From VRUE01 sp036524775 (GTDB lineage Bacteria > Actinomycetota > Thermoleophilia > Solirubrobacterales > 70-9), in the NCBI GenBank assembly GCA_036524775.1, contig DATDBO010000097.1, positions 1-41,261 of the forward strand: a stretch of DNA of 41,261 nt, in the 5' to 3' direction. A program made the translations under genes and the position numbers. How positions within the stretch are numbered: position 1 is the first letter of the stretch; the number at the start of each line of letters is the position of its first letter. The notes under the pieces are model-generated. The model was not told where the DNA came from. It saw nothing but the letters and a program-made list of their open reading frames with translations, and searched no databases. Shown here one piece after another: positions 32,026-39,926 of this stretch.

Positions 32026-34293
32026 ATGCTGCAGACCGAGCCAGAGGGTTCGCAGGACGCCGTCGAGGGGCTCGGCGGCGCTCCGACCGAACCCGGCGCG
32101 GACCGTGCCGAGCGCCTGCTCGCCGAGCTGAACGAGCCGCAGCGCGAGGCCGTTCGCCACGGCGACGGCCCGTTGCTCGTCCTCGCCGGCGCCGGCTCGG
32201 GCAAGACGCGCGTGCTCACGCACCGGATCGCCTGGCTGCTCGCCACCGGCCGGGCGCGCCCTGGGGAGATCCTCGCGATCACCTTCACCAACAAGGCGGC
32301 CACCGAGATGCGCGAGCGGGTCGAAGCGCTGGTCGGCCGCGCGACCCGGGCGATGTGGGTGACGACCTTCCACTCGGCCTGCGCACGGATGCTGCGTGCC
32401 GACGCCGAGCGGCTCGGCTACTCGCGCGGCTTCACGATCTACGACGAGTCGGACTCGCTGCGGATGCTCAAACGCTGCATGGAGGAGCTGCACGTCGACC
32501 CCAAGCGCTACCCGGCGCGGGCGATCCGCGCGCAGATCTCCGGTGCCAAGAACCAGCTGATCGACGCCGACGCCTACGCACAGACCCAGGGCAGCGTCTT
32601 CGAGGAAACCACCGCCGGCGTCTATCACCTCTACGAGAAGCGGATGCTCGCCGCCAACGCGATGGACTTCGACGACCTGCTGGTGCGCACGGTCAACGCG
32701 CTGGAGCTGTTCGAGGAGGTGCGCGAGCGCTGGCGCCGCACCTTCCGCCACGTCCTCGTGGACGAGTACCAAGACACCAACCACGCCCAGTACCGCCTCC
32801 TGCAGCTGCTCACCTCCGAGCACGGCAACCTGATGGTGGTAGGCGACGAGTCGCAGTCGATCTACGGCTTCAGGCACGCAGACATCAGAAATATCTTGGA
32901 CTTCGAGCGTGACTTCCCAGAGGCGACCCTCGTCGCCTTGGAGCAGAATTATCGCTCGACGGAGACGATCCTCTCGGCTGCCAACGCGGTAATCGAGCGC
33001 AATCGACAGCGTCGGCCGAAGCGGTTGTGGACTGAGGACAGCGGGGGGGAGCCGCTTCAACTGGCCGAGCTCACCGATGAGCACGAAGAGGCTCGCTGGG
33101 TGGGCGGTGAGATTGAGCGCCTCGGAGAGGACGACGGCATCGCCCCTTCTGATGTCGCGGTCTTCTACCGGACCAACGCGATGAGCCGCGTACTAGAGGA
33201 CACCCTCAAGCGATTCAACATGCCGTATCAGGTGATCGGCGGCACCAAGTTTTACGAGCGAGCCGAGATCAAGGATGCGATCGCCTACCTCAACCTGCTG
33301 GCAAACCCGGCCGACCAGATCTCCTTCTCGCGGATCGTCAACTCGCCGCGACGGGGGATTGGTAAGACCAGCCTGGGCCGGCTCGCCGCCTACGCGAACA
33401 CCACCGGCTTCACGCTCTGGGAGGTGATCGAGCGCCCCGAGGAGGTGCCGAGCCTCGGCGGGGCGGCGATAAAAGCGGTTTCGCGGTTCTTCGCGACAAT
33501 GGACGGGCTTCGCGCTCGCGCCGAAGAATCCTCGTCGGTTGCGGAGCTGCTGAAGGCGGTCCTAGACGAGACGGGATACATGGATGCCCTCTCGGCCGAG
33601 CGCACGATCGAGGCCGAAGGACGTGCCGAGAATCTCGAAGCACTCATCGAGGGTGCCGCCGAGTTTGACCGCGAGCGCGAGGTCGAGGGCGAGAGCGAGG
33701 AGTTACCGCTGGAGGGATACCTGCAACAGATCTCGCTCTACAACGACCAGGACTCGCGTGAGGACGAGGAGGAGCAGATCACCCTGATGACGCTGCACAA
33801 CGCAAAGGGACTCGAGTACGGCACGGTCTTTGTCGTTGGCTGCGAGGACGGCTCTTTTCCGCATTCTCGAGCACTCAAAGAGGGGGGTGAAGAAGAGGAG
33901 CGCCGCCTTTGTTACGTCGCGATAACCCGCGCGCGTCGCCGCCTCTACATGACCTGGGCGCGCCGCCGGCGACTCTTTGGGCAGGACGAGGAAGCTCTTC
34001 CGTCCCGTTTTGTAGGCGAGCTGCCTGGCGAGTTGGCTGAGTACCGCCAGAAATCGCGTGCCAGTGGGGGAATGAGCTGGAACGCATCGGAGATGGCGGC
34101 GGGCACCGACTCCCCCCAGCAGCTCACTCCAAGCCCCGTGTTGGCAATGGCGGTTGGTGACGACGTAGTCCACGCGATGTTCGGAGACGGGGTCGTTACT
34201 GGTGTCGAGCCGGACGGCATCGTCGTCCGCTTCGCCGGCGACGGCACCGAGCGCAAGCTGATGGCCGACTATGCCCCGATCCGGAGAAGGTGA
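32026..34293 (+). CDS. pcrA: ATP-dependent DNA helicase PcrA/UvrD
   Basis: 755 aa. Superfamily 1A 3'-5' helicase for repair and removal of protein roadblocks. Walker A AGSGKT with K60, motif Ia FTNKAATEMRERV, motif II VDEYQDTNH, motif III VGDESQSIYGFRHAD, motif IV QNYRSTETIL, motif V TLMTLHNAKGLEYGTVFVVG, motif VI RRLCYVAITRARRRLYM. The C-terminal ~45 residues (VGDDVVHAMFGDGVVTGVEP) form the Tudor-like RNA-polymerase-binding domain of PcrA. The first ~850 nt have the extreme GC third positions of neighbouring genes; from about 32880 onward third positions become much less GC-biased and the DNA looks like that of another strain, while the protein stays intact. Confidence 0.96.
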   Translation: MLQTEPEGSQDAVEGLGGAPTEPGADRAERLLAELNEPQREAVRHGDGPLLVLAGAGSGKTRVLTHRIAWLLATGRARPGEILAITFTNKAATEMRERVEALVGRATRAMWVTTFHSACARMLRADAERLGYSRGFTIYDESDSLRMLKRCMEELHVDPKRYPARAIRAQISGAKNQLIDADAYAQTQGSVFEETTAGVYHLYEKRMLAANAMDFDDLLVRTVNALELFEEVRERWRRTFRHVLVDEYQDTNHAQYRLLQLLTSEHGNLMVVGDESQSIYGFRHADIRNILDFERDFPEATLVALEQNYRSTETILSAANAVIERNRQRRPKRLWTEDSGGEPLQLAELTDEHEEARWVGGEIERLGEDDGIAPSDVAVFYRTNAMSRVLEDTLKRFNMPYQVIGGTKFYERAEIKDAIAYLNLLANPADQISFSRIVNSPRRGIGKTSLGRLAAYANTTGFTLWEVIERPEEVPSLGGAAIKAVSRFFATMDGLRARAEESSSVAELLKAVLDETGYMDALSAERTIEAEGRAENLEALIEGAAEFDREREVEGESEELPLEGYLQQISLYNDQDSREDEEEQITLMTLHNAKGLEYGTVFVVGCEDGSFPHSRALKEGGEEEERRLCYVAITRARRRLYMTWARRRRLFGQDEEALPSRFVGELPGELAEYRQKSRASGGMSWNASEMAAGTDSPQQLTPSPVLAMAVGDDVVHAMFGDGVVTGVEPDGIVVRFAGDGTERKLMADYAPIRRR

Positions 34294-34297
34294 GCGA

Positions 34298-35137
34298 GTG
34301 GCCGCCCGGGTGATCGACGGCAAGGCGGTCGCGGCGAGGATCCGCGAGCGGGTGCGTGAGGAAGTCGCCGAGATGGCGACGCCGCCCGGCCTGGCGACGA
34401 TCCTCGTCGGCGACGACCCGGCTTCTGCCGTCTATGTGCGGATGAAGCGGGAAGACTGTGCCGAGGTCGGTATCGAGTCCTTCCACCACGAGCCCAGGGG
34501 GGACGTCACCCTGGAGGAGCTCGCCGCCCTGATCGAGTCGCTCAACGCCGACGACCGCGTACACGGGATCCTCCTCCAGCTCCCGCTCCCCGACCACCTC
34601 GACCAGGACCCGCTGATCGGCCTGATCGATCCGCTCAAGGACGTCGACGGCCTGACCCCGCTCAGCGCCGGCCTGCTCGTCCAGGGTCGCCGCGAGGCGA
34701 TCGCCCCCTGCACGCCGGCCGGCGTGATGGAGCTCCTGCGCGAGGCGGGTGTCGAGGTCGAAGGCGCGCGCGCCGTCGTCGTCGGCCGCTCGATCCTCGT
34801 CGGCAAGCCGTTGGCGGCGCTGCTGCTCGCGGCCGACGCGACCGTCACCCACTGCCACTCGCGCACTCGCGACCTCGCCTCGATCTGCCGCGAGGCCGAC
34901 ATCGTGATCGCCGCGGCGGGGCGGCCGGGCCTGATCTCCGGCGAGATGGTGCGCGAGGGCGCCACGGTAATCGACGTCGGCACGAACCGAGTCGACGGAG
35001 GGCTCGTCGGCGACGTCGAGTTCGACTCGGTCAGCGAGCGTGCCGGGGCGATCACCCCCGTGCCCGGCGGGGTCGGCCCGATGACGCGGGCAATGCTGCT
35101 CGTAAATACGCTGGCTGCCGCCCGAGCCCGGGTGTAG
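34298..35137 (+). CDS. folD: Methylenetetrahydrofolate dehydrogenase/cyclohydrolase FolD
   Basis: 279 aa from GTG 34298, four bases after the helicase stop; an in-frame ATG at 34271 lies inside pcrA. It interconverts 5,10-methylene-, methenyl- and 10-formyl-tetrahydrofolate with NADP. Signatures: catalytic lysine K50 in AVYVRMKREDCAEVGI, LQLPLPDHLDQ, PCTPAGVMELL, VVGRSILVGKPLAALLL, TVTHCHSRT, DVGTNRV, and TPVPGGVGPMTRAMLLVNT. Length is normal. It supplies formyl units for initiator tRNA and purines; no linked folate genes are present. Confidence 0.96.
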   Translation: MAARVIDGKAVAARIRERVREEVAEMATPPGLATILVGDDPASAVYVRMKREDCAEVGIESFHHEPRGDVTLEELAALIESLNADDRVHGILLQLPLPDHLDQDPLIGLIDPLKDVDGLTPLSAGLLVQGRREAIAPCTPAGVMELLREAGVEVEGARAVVVGRSILVGKPLAALLLAADATVTHCHSRTRDLASICREADIVIAAAGRPGLISGEMVREGATVIDVGTNRVDGGLVGDVEFDSVSERAGAITPVPGGVGPMTRAMLLVNTLAAARARV

Positions 35138-35140
35138 TGT
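35135..35140 (+). promoter_or_regulatory. Candidate -10 of the proline-tailed membrane protein gene
   Basis: TAGTGT overlapping the folD stop, 31 nt before ATG 35172. Here the leader is long enough to carry a good ribosome binding site (GGAGGAA), unlike the leaderless examples in this window. Confidence 0.35.
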
Positions 35141-35171
35141 CGCCGCAGACCCCTACTCCTCGGAGGAATAG

Positions 35172-35747
35172 ATGGAACTCGACAGGTTGAGCACGGGGGA
35201 GAAGATCTCCGCAGTCTCCGCGGTGCTCCTCTTCATATTCATGTTCTTCGACTGGTTCGGCGCCAAGGTCGAGGGCGTAGCCGGGTTCACCGGCAGCATC
35301 GAAGCCGGCGGCAGCGCCTGGGACGCGCTCGACACGATCCCGCTGTTCCTCATGCTGGCGATCGTCGTCGCGCTTGCGGTCGCCGTGATCCGCCTGACCG
35401 ATGCCGACGTCGAGCCGCCGGTTTCGATGAACGCGATCGTCGCCGCGCTCGGCGGTCTCGCCGTGCTCCTGATCCTCTACCGGATCGTCGATCCGCCCGG
35501 CAGCGGCGACGCGCTCGCCGGCGTCGGCGTCGACATCACGCTCAAGCTCGGGATCTTCCTCGGCCTGCTCTCCGCCGCCGGCATCGCCTACGGCGGCTAC
35601 AGCGCGATGCGCGAGGAAGGCGCCAGCTTCGGCGGCGAGGCCGACCGCCTGGGTGGAGGTGGCCAGCCTCCGGCGGATGGACCACCGCCCCCGCCGCCTC
35701 CCCCGGCGCAGCAACCGCCACCGCCGCCCCCACCGCCGTCAACCTGA
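35172..35747 (+). CDS. Four-helix membrane protein with a proline-rich tail
   Basis: 191 aa, ATG with a GGAGGAA site 6 nt upstream. Predicted membrane helices at about 12-30, 55-74, 87-106 and 121-143, with a ~40-residue cytoplasmic or external tail from 150: Gly-rich, then two runs of eight prolines split by AQQ. No enzyme motif is visible; the family is not recognised. Proline-tailed small membrane proteins are frequent in actinobacteria and may bind partner proteins through the tail. It has its own promoter and stands between folD and a convergent oxidoreductase. Confidence 0.75.
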   Translation: MELDRLSTGEKISAVSAVLLFIFMFFDWFGAKVEGVAGFTGSIEAGGSAWDALDTIPLFLMLAIVVALAVAVIRLTDADVEPPVSMNAIVAALGGLAVLLILYRIVDPPGSGDALAGVGVDITLKLGIFLGLLSAAGIAYGGYSAMREEGASFGGEADRLGGGGQPPADGPPPPPPPPAQQPPPPPPPPST

Positions 35748-35806
35748 TCGCCTTCCGACGGTTCCAGACCAAGTAGGGCTAGGACGCAGGGAGGCCGTCA
35801 AGGGGA

Positions 35807-35823
35807 GCGCACTTCTAGTGCGT
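35807..35823. terminator. Small hairpin between convergent genes
   Basis: CGCACT-TCT-AGTGCG (35808-35813 with 35817-35822, extended by T-A and G-T pairs) lies between the membrane-protein gene and the convergent oxidoreductase. No T tract on either strand; possibly a weak shared 3' end. Confidence 0.35.
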
Positions 35824-35854
35824 GACCCGAAGACGGCCGACCGAGGACAACGCC

Positions 35855-37636
35855 CTACGCCGGTCTGGGGCCGTCGGCCACTTCGGCGGCTACGCGCTTC
35901 GCGAAGGCGATGATCGTCATCATCGGGTTGACTCCCACGGCGGTGGGGAAGAGCGAGGCGTCGGCGACGTAGAGGCTCTCCACGCCCCTCACGGCGCCGC
36001 GGCTGTCGCAGACCCCCTCGCCTTCGCCGGCGATCCGCGCCGTGCCCATCGGGTGGAAGGCCTCGAGCCGCAGCTCCGAGGGCTTGAAGCTGGTCGCCTC
36101 GAACTCGGCGACCTCGCCGGGGCGCAGGACCGGGGCGCGGCCGATGTTGGGGTAGACCTCGGCGGCGCCGGCGGCGAAGTGGACCTCTGCGGCGCGGGCG
36201 ATGCCGAAGGTCACCTTGCGGACGTCCTCGTCGGTCAACCGGTAGCGGGCGCGGATCGAGCCGTCGCGGGCGATCCCCACCCGCCCGCTCGACTCGTCGG
36301 TCAGTTGCACGCCGATCGAGCCGACGTGGTCGAAGCCGAGGATCGACTCCTGGTGCTCGCGGCCCGAGCCGGCCAGCCAAGCTCCGCCGAAGGGCAGCGG
36401 CGTGAAGGTGGCCTCGAGCAGCACCCCCTCGGCCTCCCACTCGTCGACGTAGTAGCTCTGCATCACCCCTTCCCAGCCGCGCACCTCCTCCTCGTAGCGG
36501 GCGCCCACCCAGCAGGCGGGGTGCATGTGGAGGTTGCGGCCGACCTGATCGCCGCCGAGGCCGGAGCGAAGCAGCAGTTCGGGCGTGCCGAGGGCGCCGC
36601 CGGCGACGATCGTCGCCCGGCGGGCGCGCACGGTGTAGGGGCGGCGACTTCCGTTGGAGGAGCCTGGCTGCTCGACAGCGCAGCGGACCCCGGCGACGCG
36701 GCCGTCCTCGACGATCAGGCGACGCGCTTCGACGCCCGCCCGCAGCCGCGCCCCGGCGGCAACCGCCCGCGGCACGTAGCTGACGTGCATGCCCTGCTTG
36801 GCGTCGATTCGGCAGCCGTAGGGGCAGGAGCTGCACTGGATGCAGTTGCCGGCGTTGCGCGAGATCGGGCCGCCGCTGACGCCGAGCGCCGCCGTTCCCT
36901 CCATCGCCAACTGCCCGTTGCGGCCCATCCGCTCGGGGTCGAGCGGCGTTACCCGCAGGAACTCCTCGGCCTCGGCGAAGTCGGGGGCCAGCTTGTCGGC
37001 CCAGGCGATGCCGTAGCGCTTGCGCCAGCCCTCCAGCACCGGCTCCGGGGCGCGGAAGCAGGTCCCCGAGTTGATCACCGTCGTGCCGCCGACCGTGCGC
37101 GCCACCGGCACTGGGATCGGCGGGCGCCCCTCGGCGATGGTCAGGCCACCGTCGCGGTAGATCGAGGCGATCGCCTCGAGCGGGTCGCTCGGGTAGGTGT
37201 CGCGGTCGTAGCCGGCGCCCGAGCCGATCACCACGACGTCGCATTCCTCCCCCTCGCCCGCCGGCTCGAGGTCGCCCAGCGGCCCGGCGGGCTCGGGCAG
37301 CGAGTCGTCCTTGACCCGGCAGCTCGTCTCCAGCCCCAGCCTCGCCTCGACCCGCGGGTCGGCCGCGTAGCCGAGCGTGGTGAAGGTCTTCGCCATCAGC
37401 AGCAGCTCGTGGTGGAGGCCGAAGCGGGAGCGCTCCATGCGCCGCAGGAAGTCTTCACGCGTGCCCGGGTCGAGGCGGCTGAACCGCCAGGGGAAGGGAA
37501 GCCACTCGAAGAGGCGCAGCGCCAACCGGATCCTGGTCAGGACGCGCGGCGAGAGCGAGGTGAGCAACCTGGCCACCGGCCCCGACACATCGACCTCGCG
37601 CTCGGCCGCGGGCAGGCCGTCGAGGGCGGGCGCCAT
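35855..37636 (-). CDS. GMC-family FAD oxidoreductase lacking part of the FAD-binding fold
   Basis: 593 aa from ATG 37636. Family features: ISRNAGNCIQCSSCPYGCRI (cysteine cluster seen in many bacterial members), RRATIVAGGALGTPELLLRSGL, FHPMGTARI with the catalytic His, and the C-terminal ADASLFPTAVGVNPMMTIIAF. At the first Rossmann motif the sequence runs VVVIGSGAG (134-142) straight into YDRDTYPSDPLEAI; the helix and second strand with the ribose-binding Glu, about 25-30 residues in homologues, are missing in frame. FAD binding should be impaired, so this may be a decaying gene or a sequence collapse. Upstream in-frame residues LSTAEQRTLSAICEA fit the family N terminus but have only a CTG (37681) as possible start. 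Transcribed behind the membrane-protein gene at 37697. Confidence 0.85.
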   Translation of the reverse strand: MAPALDGLPAAEREVDVSGPVARLLTSLSPRVLTRIRLALRLFEWLPFPWRFSRLDPGTREDFLRRMERSRFGLHHELLLMAKTFTTLGYAADPRVEARLGLETSCRVKDDSLPEPAGPLGDLEPAGEGEECDVVVIGSGAGYDRDTYPSDPLEAIASIYRDGGLTIAEGRPPIPVPVARTVGGTTVINSGTCFRAPEPVLEGWRKRYGIAWADKLAPDFAEAEEFLRVTPLDPERMGRNGQLAMEGTAALGVSGGPISRNAGNCIQCSSCPYGCRIDAKQGMHVSYVPRAVAAGARLRAGVEARRLIVEDGRVAGVRCAVEQPGSSNGSRRPYTVRARRATIVAGGALGTPELLLRSGLGGDQVGRNLHMHPACWVGARYEEEVRGWEGVMQSYYVDEWEAEGVLLEATFTPLPFGGAWLAGSGREHQESILGFDHVGSIGVQLTDESSGRVGIARDGSIRARYRLTDEDVRKVTFGIARAAEVHFAAGAAEVYPNIGRAPVLRPGEVAEFEATSFKPSELRLEAFHPMGTARIAGEGEGVCDSRGAVRGVESLYVADASLFPTAVGVNPMMTIIAFAKRVAAEVADGPRPA

Positions 37637-37696
37637 CGCCTCGCAGATCGCGCTGAGGGTGCGTTGCTCGGCGGTCGACAGCCCCGGCGGGCGCCT

Positions 37697-38137
37697 TCAG
37701 CCAGGGTCGGCGCGTTCGACCCGCGCGCTCAGCGACCAGAGCCAGAGCGCAGCCAGGGCGAGGAAGCCGTCGACCAGGAAGTTGAGCAGGTAGATGAAGA
37801 CGTCCTGGTCGAAGAGGTAGAAGCCGAGCGAGGCGAGCGAGGAGGCGGCCTTGCCCGCGGCCAGCACCAGCAGCAGCGGCCGGTAGCGGACCACGTCGGC
37901 CTGGGCGACCAGGCAGATGCCGGTGATCACGACCATGTAGGCGAAGCCGAGCGCCAGCCAGAGCTGCTCTTCGCCGTGCGGCGCCGGGGTGAAGTCGCCG
38001 ATCGCGTCGCCCAGGTCGGTGATCGTGTCGAGGACGCCGTTCGGGACGGCGATGAAGAGCAGGCCCACGACGGCGAAGCCGAGCGCCATCAGGCGCAGGT
38101 TGAGGACGACGAATGCCTCTGCTTTGGCTCCCCGCAT
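37697..38137 (-). CDS. Four-helix membrane protein upstream of the GMC oxidoreductase
   Basis: 146 aa from ATG 38137. Four hydrophobic segments at about 13-33, 58-80, 87-108 and 111-135; no catalytic motif. Family not recognised. A TAAAGT hexamer lies 10 nt before the ATG with no ribosome binding site between. Its stop (TGA 37697-37699) is 15 nt before the possible CTG start of the oxidoreductase and 60 nt before its first ATG, so the two form one transcript, and a membrane-anchoring or electron-acceptor role for the oxidoreductase is possible but unproved. Confidence 0.75.
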   Translation of the reverse strand: MRGAKAEAFVVLNLRLMALGFAVVGLLFIAVPNGVLDTITDLGDAIGDFTPAPHGEEQLWLALGFAYMVVITGICLVAQADVVRYRPLLLVLAAGKAASSLASLGFYLFDQDVFIYLLNFLVDGFLALAALWLWSLSARVERADPG

Positions 38138-38147
38138 CGGTGGCGGG

Positions 38148-38153
38148 ACTTTA
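38148..38153 (-). promoter_or_regulatory. Candidate -10 of the membrane protein/GMC operon
   Basis: TAAAGT on the minus strand, 10 nt before the ATG at 38137. The intervening CCCGCCACCG has no ribosome binding site. It lies in the 59-nt divergent spacer shared with gatC. Confidence 0.4.
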
Positions 38154-38183
38154 ACTGGCCGGCTGGCCAGGGTGCATGACGCC

Positions 38184-38189
38184 TAGAAT
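38184..38189 (+). promoter_or_regulatory. -10 element of gatCAB (leaderless)
   Basis: TAGAAT followed by 7 nt (CCGCGCC) and GTG 38197. The hexamer lies inside the longer frame that would start at ATG 38176, which favours the GTG start and a leaderless gatC mRNA. Confidence 0.5.
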
Positions 38190-38196
38190 CCGCGCC

Positions 38197-38487
38197 GTGA
38201 TCGAGCGGGAGCAGGTACTTCACGTCGCCAAGCTGGCCCGGCTGCGGCTGTCCGACGACGAGGTGGAGAGGATGGCCGGAGAGCTCTCGGGGATCCTCGA
38301 TCACGTCGACCGGATCGGCGAGCTGGACCTCGACGACGTCGAGCCGACCTCGCACGTAGTCGCATTGGAGAACGTGCTGAGGCCGGACGAGCCACGATCC
38401 AGTTGGCCGCGCGAGGCGGTGCTGGAGCAGGCGCCGGACCCGGCCGAGGGCGCGTTTCGAGTGCCTTCGCCGCAGGCCGAGGCCTGA
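38197..38487 (+). CDS. gatC: Asp-tRNA(Asn)/Glu-tRNA(Gln) amidotransferase subunit C
   Basis: 96 aa from GTG 38197, the normal GatC length; ATG 38176 would add seven residues and overlap the -10 element. GatC wraps around the GatA-GatB interface and stabilises the complex. Typical sequence: VLHVAKLARLRLSDDEVERM, GELSGILDHVDRIGELDLDDVEPTSHV and LRPDEPRSSWPREAVLEQAP. Its stop overlaps the gatA start by 1 base. Confidence 0.94.
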   Translation: MIEREQVLHVAKLARLRLSDDEVERMAGELSGILDHVDRIGELDLDDVEPTSHVVALENVLRPDEPRSSWPREAVLEQAPDPAEGAFRVPSPQAEA

Positions 38488-39926
38488 TGAGCGAGCTGCT
38501 GAAGCTGAGCGTCGCCGAGGCGGCGCGGAAGATCGCGGACGGGGAGGTCTCACGGGAGGAGTACGGCGACGCTTGGCGCGAGGCCGCGGCCGCGGACGAG
38601 CTCAACGCCTACCTCTGGCGCGCCGAGGACGGGGCGGGGGAGGGCGATGGGCCGCTGGCCGGGATCCCGGTCGCGGTCAAGGACCTCTTCTGCACCGAGG
38701 GCGTGGAGACGACGGCCGGCTCGCGCATCCTCGAGGGGCACAAGCCGCTCTACACCGCGACCGCGGTGCGGCGCCTGGCCGAGGCCGGCGCCGGGATCCT
38801 CGGCAAGACCAACATGGACGAGTTCGCGATGGGATCGTCGAACGAGAACTCCGCTTACGGCCCGGTGCGCAATCCCTGGGACCGTGGGCGCGTCCCCGGC
38901 GGGTCCTCGGGGGGCTCGGCGGCGGTCGTCGCCGCCGGCCTGGCGCCCTGCGCGATCGGCACCGACACCGGCGGCTCGATCCGCCAGCCGGCCTCGCTCT
39001 GCGGCATCGTCGGGTTGAAGCCGACCTACGGGGCGATCTCGCGTTACGGGATGATCGCCTTCGCCTCCTCGCTCGACCAATGCGGGCCGCTGACCCGCGA
39101 CGTGACCGACGCCGCGCTGCTGCTGGCGGCGATGCAGGGTCGCGACCCCTGCGACTCGACCTCGGTCGGGATCGAGGACGGGGTGGAGGCGCCCAGCCGC
39201 GAGGACCTCTCCGGCCTGCGCTTCGCCGTTCCCGCCGAGCTCGCCCACGACGCGATCGACGCCGGCGTGCGCGCCGTCTTCGAGGCGACGCTGACCCGGA
39301 TCGAGGAGCTGGGCGGCGAGATCGCCGAGGCGCCGCTTCCGCACGCCGAGCACGGCATCTCCGCTTACTACGTGATCGCCCCGGCCGAGGCCTCCTCGAA
39401 CCTCGCCCGCTACGACGGCGTCCGCTACGGGATGCGGGTCGAGGCGGCCGGGGACGTGGTCGAGATGTACGAGGCGACGCGGGCCGCGGGGTTCGGCGAC
39501 GAGGTCAAGCGCCGCATCATGCTCGGCACCTACGCCCTCTCTTCGGGCTACTACGAGGCCTACTACGGGCAGGCGCAGAAGGTTCGCACCAAGATCGCCG
39601 GCGACTTCGCCGCGGCTTTCGCCGAATTCGACTTCGTCGTCACGCCGACCTCGCCCTCGGTCGCCTTCGGGCTCGGCGAGAAGACCGACGACCCGCTGGC
39701 GATGTACATGAACGACTTCTTCACCGTGCCGATGAGCCTGGCCGGCATCCCGGCGATCTCGATCCCGGCCGGCCTCGCCGAGCCGCCGGGTGGCGGGCCG
39801 CAGCTGCCGGTCGGCTTCCAGATCGCCGCGCCGGCCTTCGCCGAGCAGCGGCTGCTCGAGGCCGCCCACGCGCTCGAGGGCGCGATCGGGTTCGACGCCG
39901 TGCCGGGAGGAGGCGCCGATGGCTGA
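38487..39926 (+). CDS. gatA: Asp-tRNA(Asn)/Glu-tRNA(Gln) amidotransferase subunit A
   Basis: 479 aa from ATG 38487, sharing one base with the gatC stop. Amidase that releases ammonia from glutamine and feeds it to GatB. Full triad: K65 (PVAVKDLF), cis-serine S140 (GGSSGGSAA) and nucleophile S164 (DTGGSIRQPAS); the spacings match those of characterised GatA proteins. MDEFAMGSSNENSAYGPVRNPW and SSGYYEAYYGQAQKVRT are further GatA-specific blocks that distinguish it from the other amidase in the window (11522). It overlaps gatB by 8 nt. Confidence 0.97.
   Translation: MSELLKLSVAEAARKIADGEVSREEYGDAWREAAAADELNAYLWRAEDGAGEGDGPLAGIPVAVKDLFCTEGVETTAGSRILEGHKPLYTATAVRRLAEAGAGILGKTNMDEFAMGSSNENSAYGPVRNPWDRGRVPGGSSGGSAAVVAAGLAPCAIGTDTGGSIRQPASLCGIVGLKPTYGAISRYGMIAFASSLDQCGPLTRDVTDAALLLAAMQGRDPCDSTSVGIEDGVEAPSREDLSGLRFAVPAELAHDAIDAGVRAVFEATLTRIEELGGEIAEAPLPHAEHGISAYYVIAPAEASSNLARYDGVRYGMRVEAAGDVVEMYEATRAAGFGDEVKRRIMLGTYALSSGYYEAYYGQAQKVRTKIAGDFAAAFAEFDFVVTPTSPSVAFGLGEKTDDPLAMYMNDFFTVPMSLAGIPAISIPAGLAEPPGGGPQLPVGFQIAAPAFAEQRLLEAAHALEGAIGFDAVPGGGADG

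Noticed and set aside
35822..38179. Plus-strand frame of 785 codons opposite the GMC oxidoreductase and membrane protein
   Set aside because: Low-complexity antisense composition; the minus strand has recognisable GMC motifs and membrane helices.
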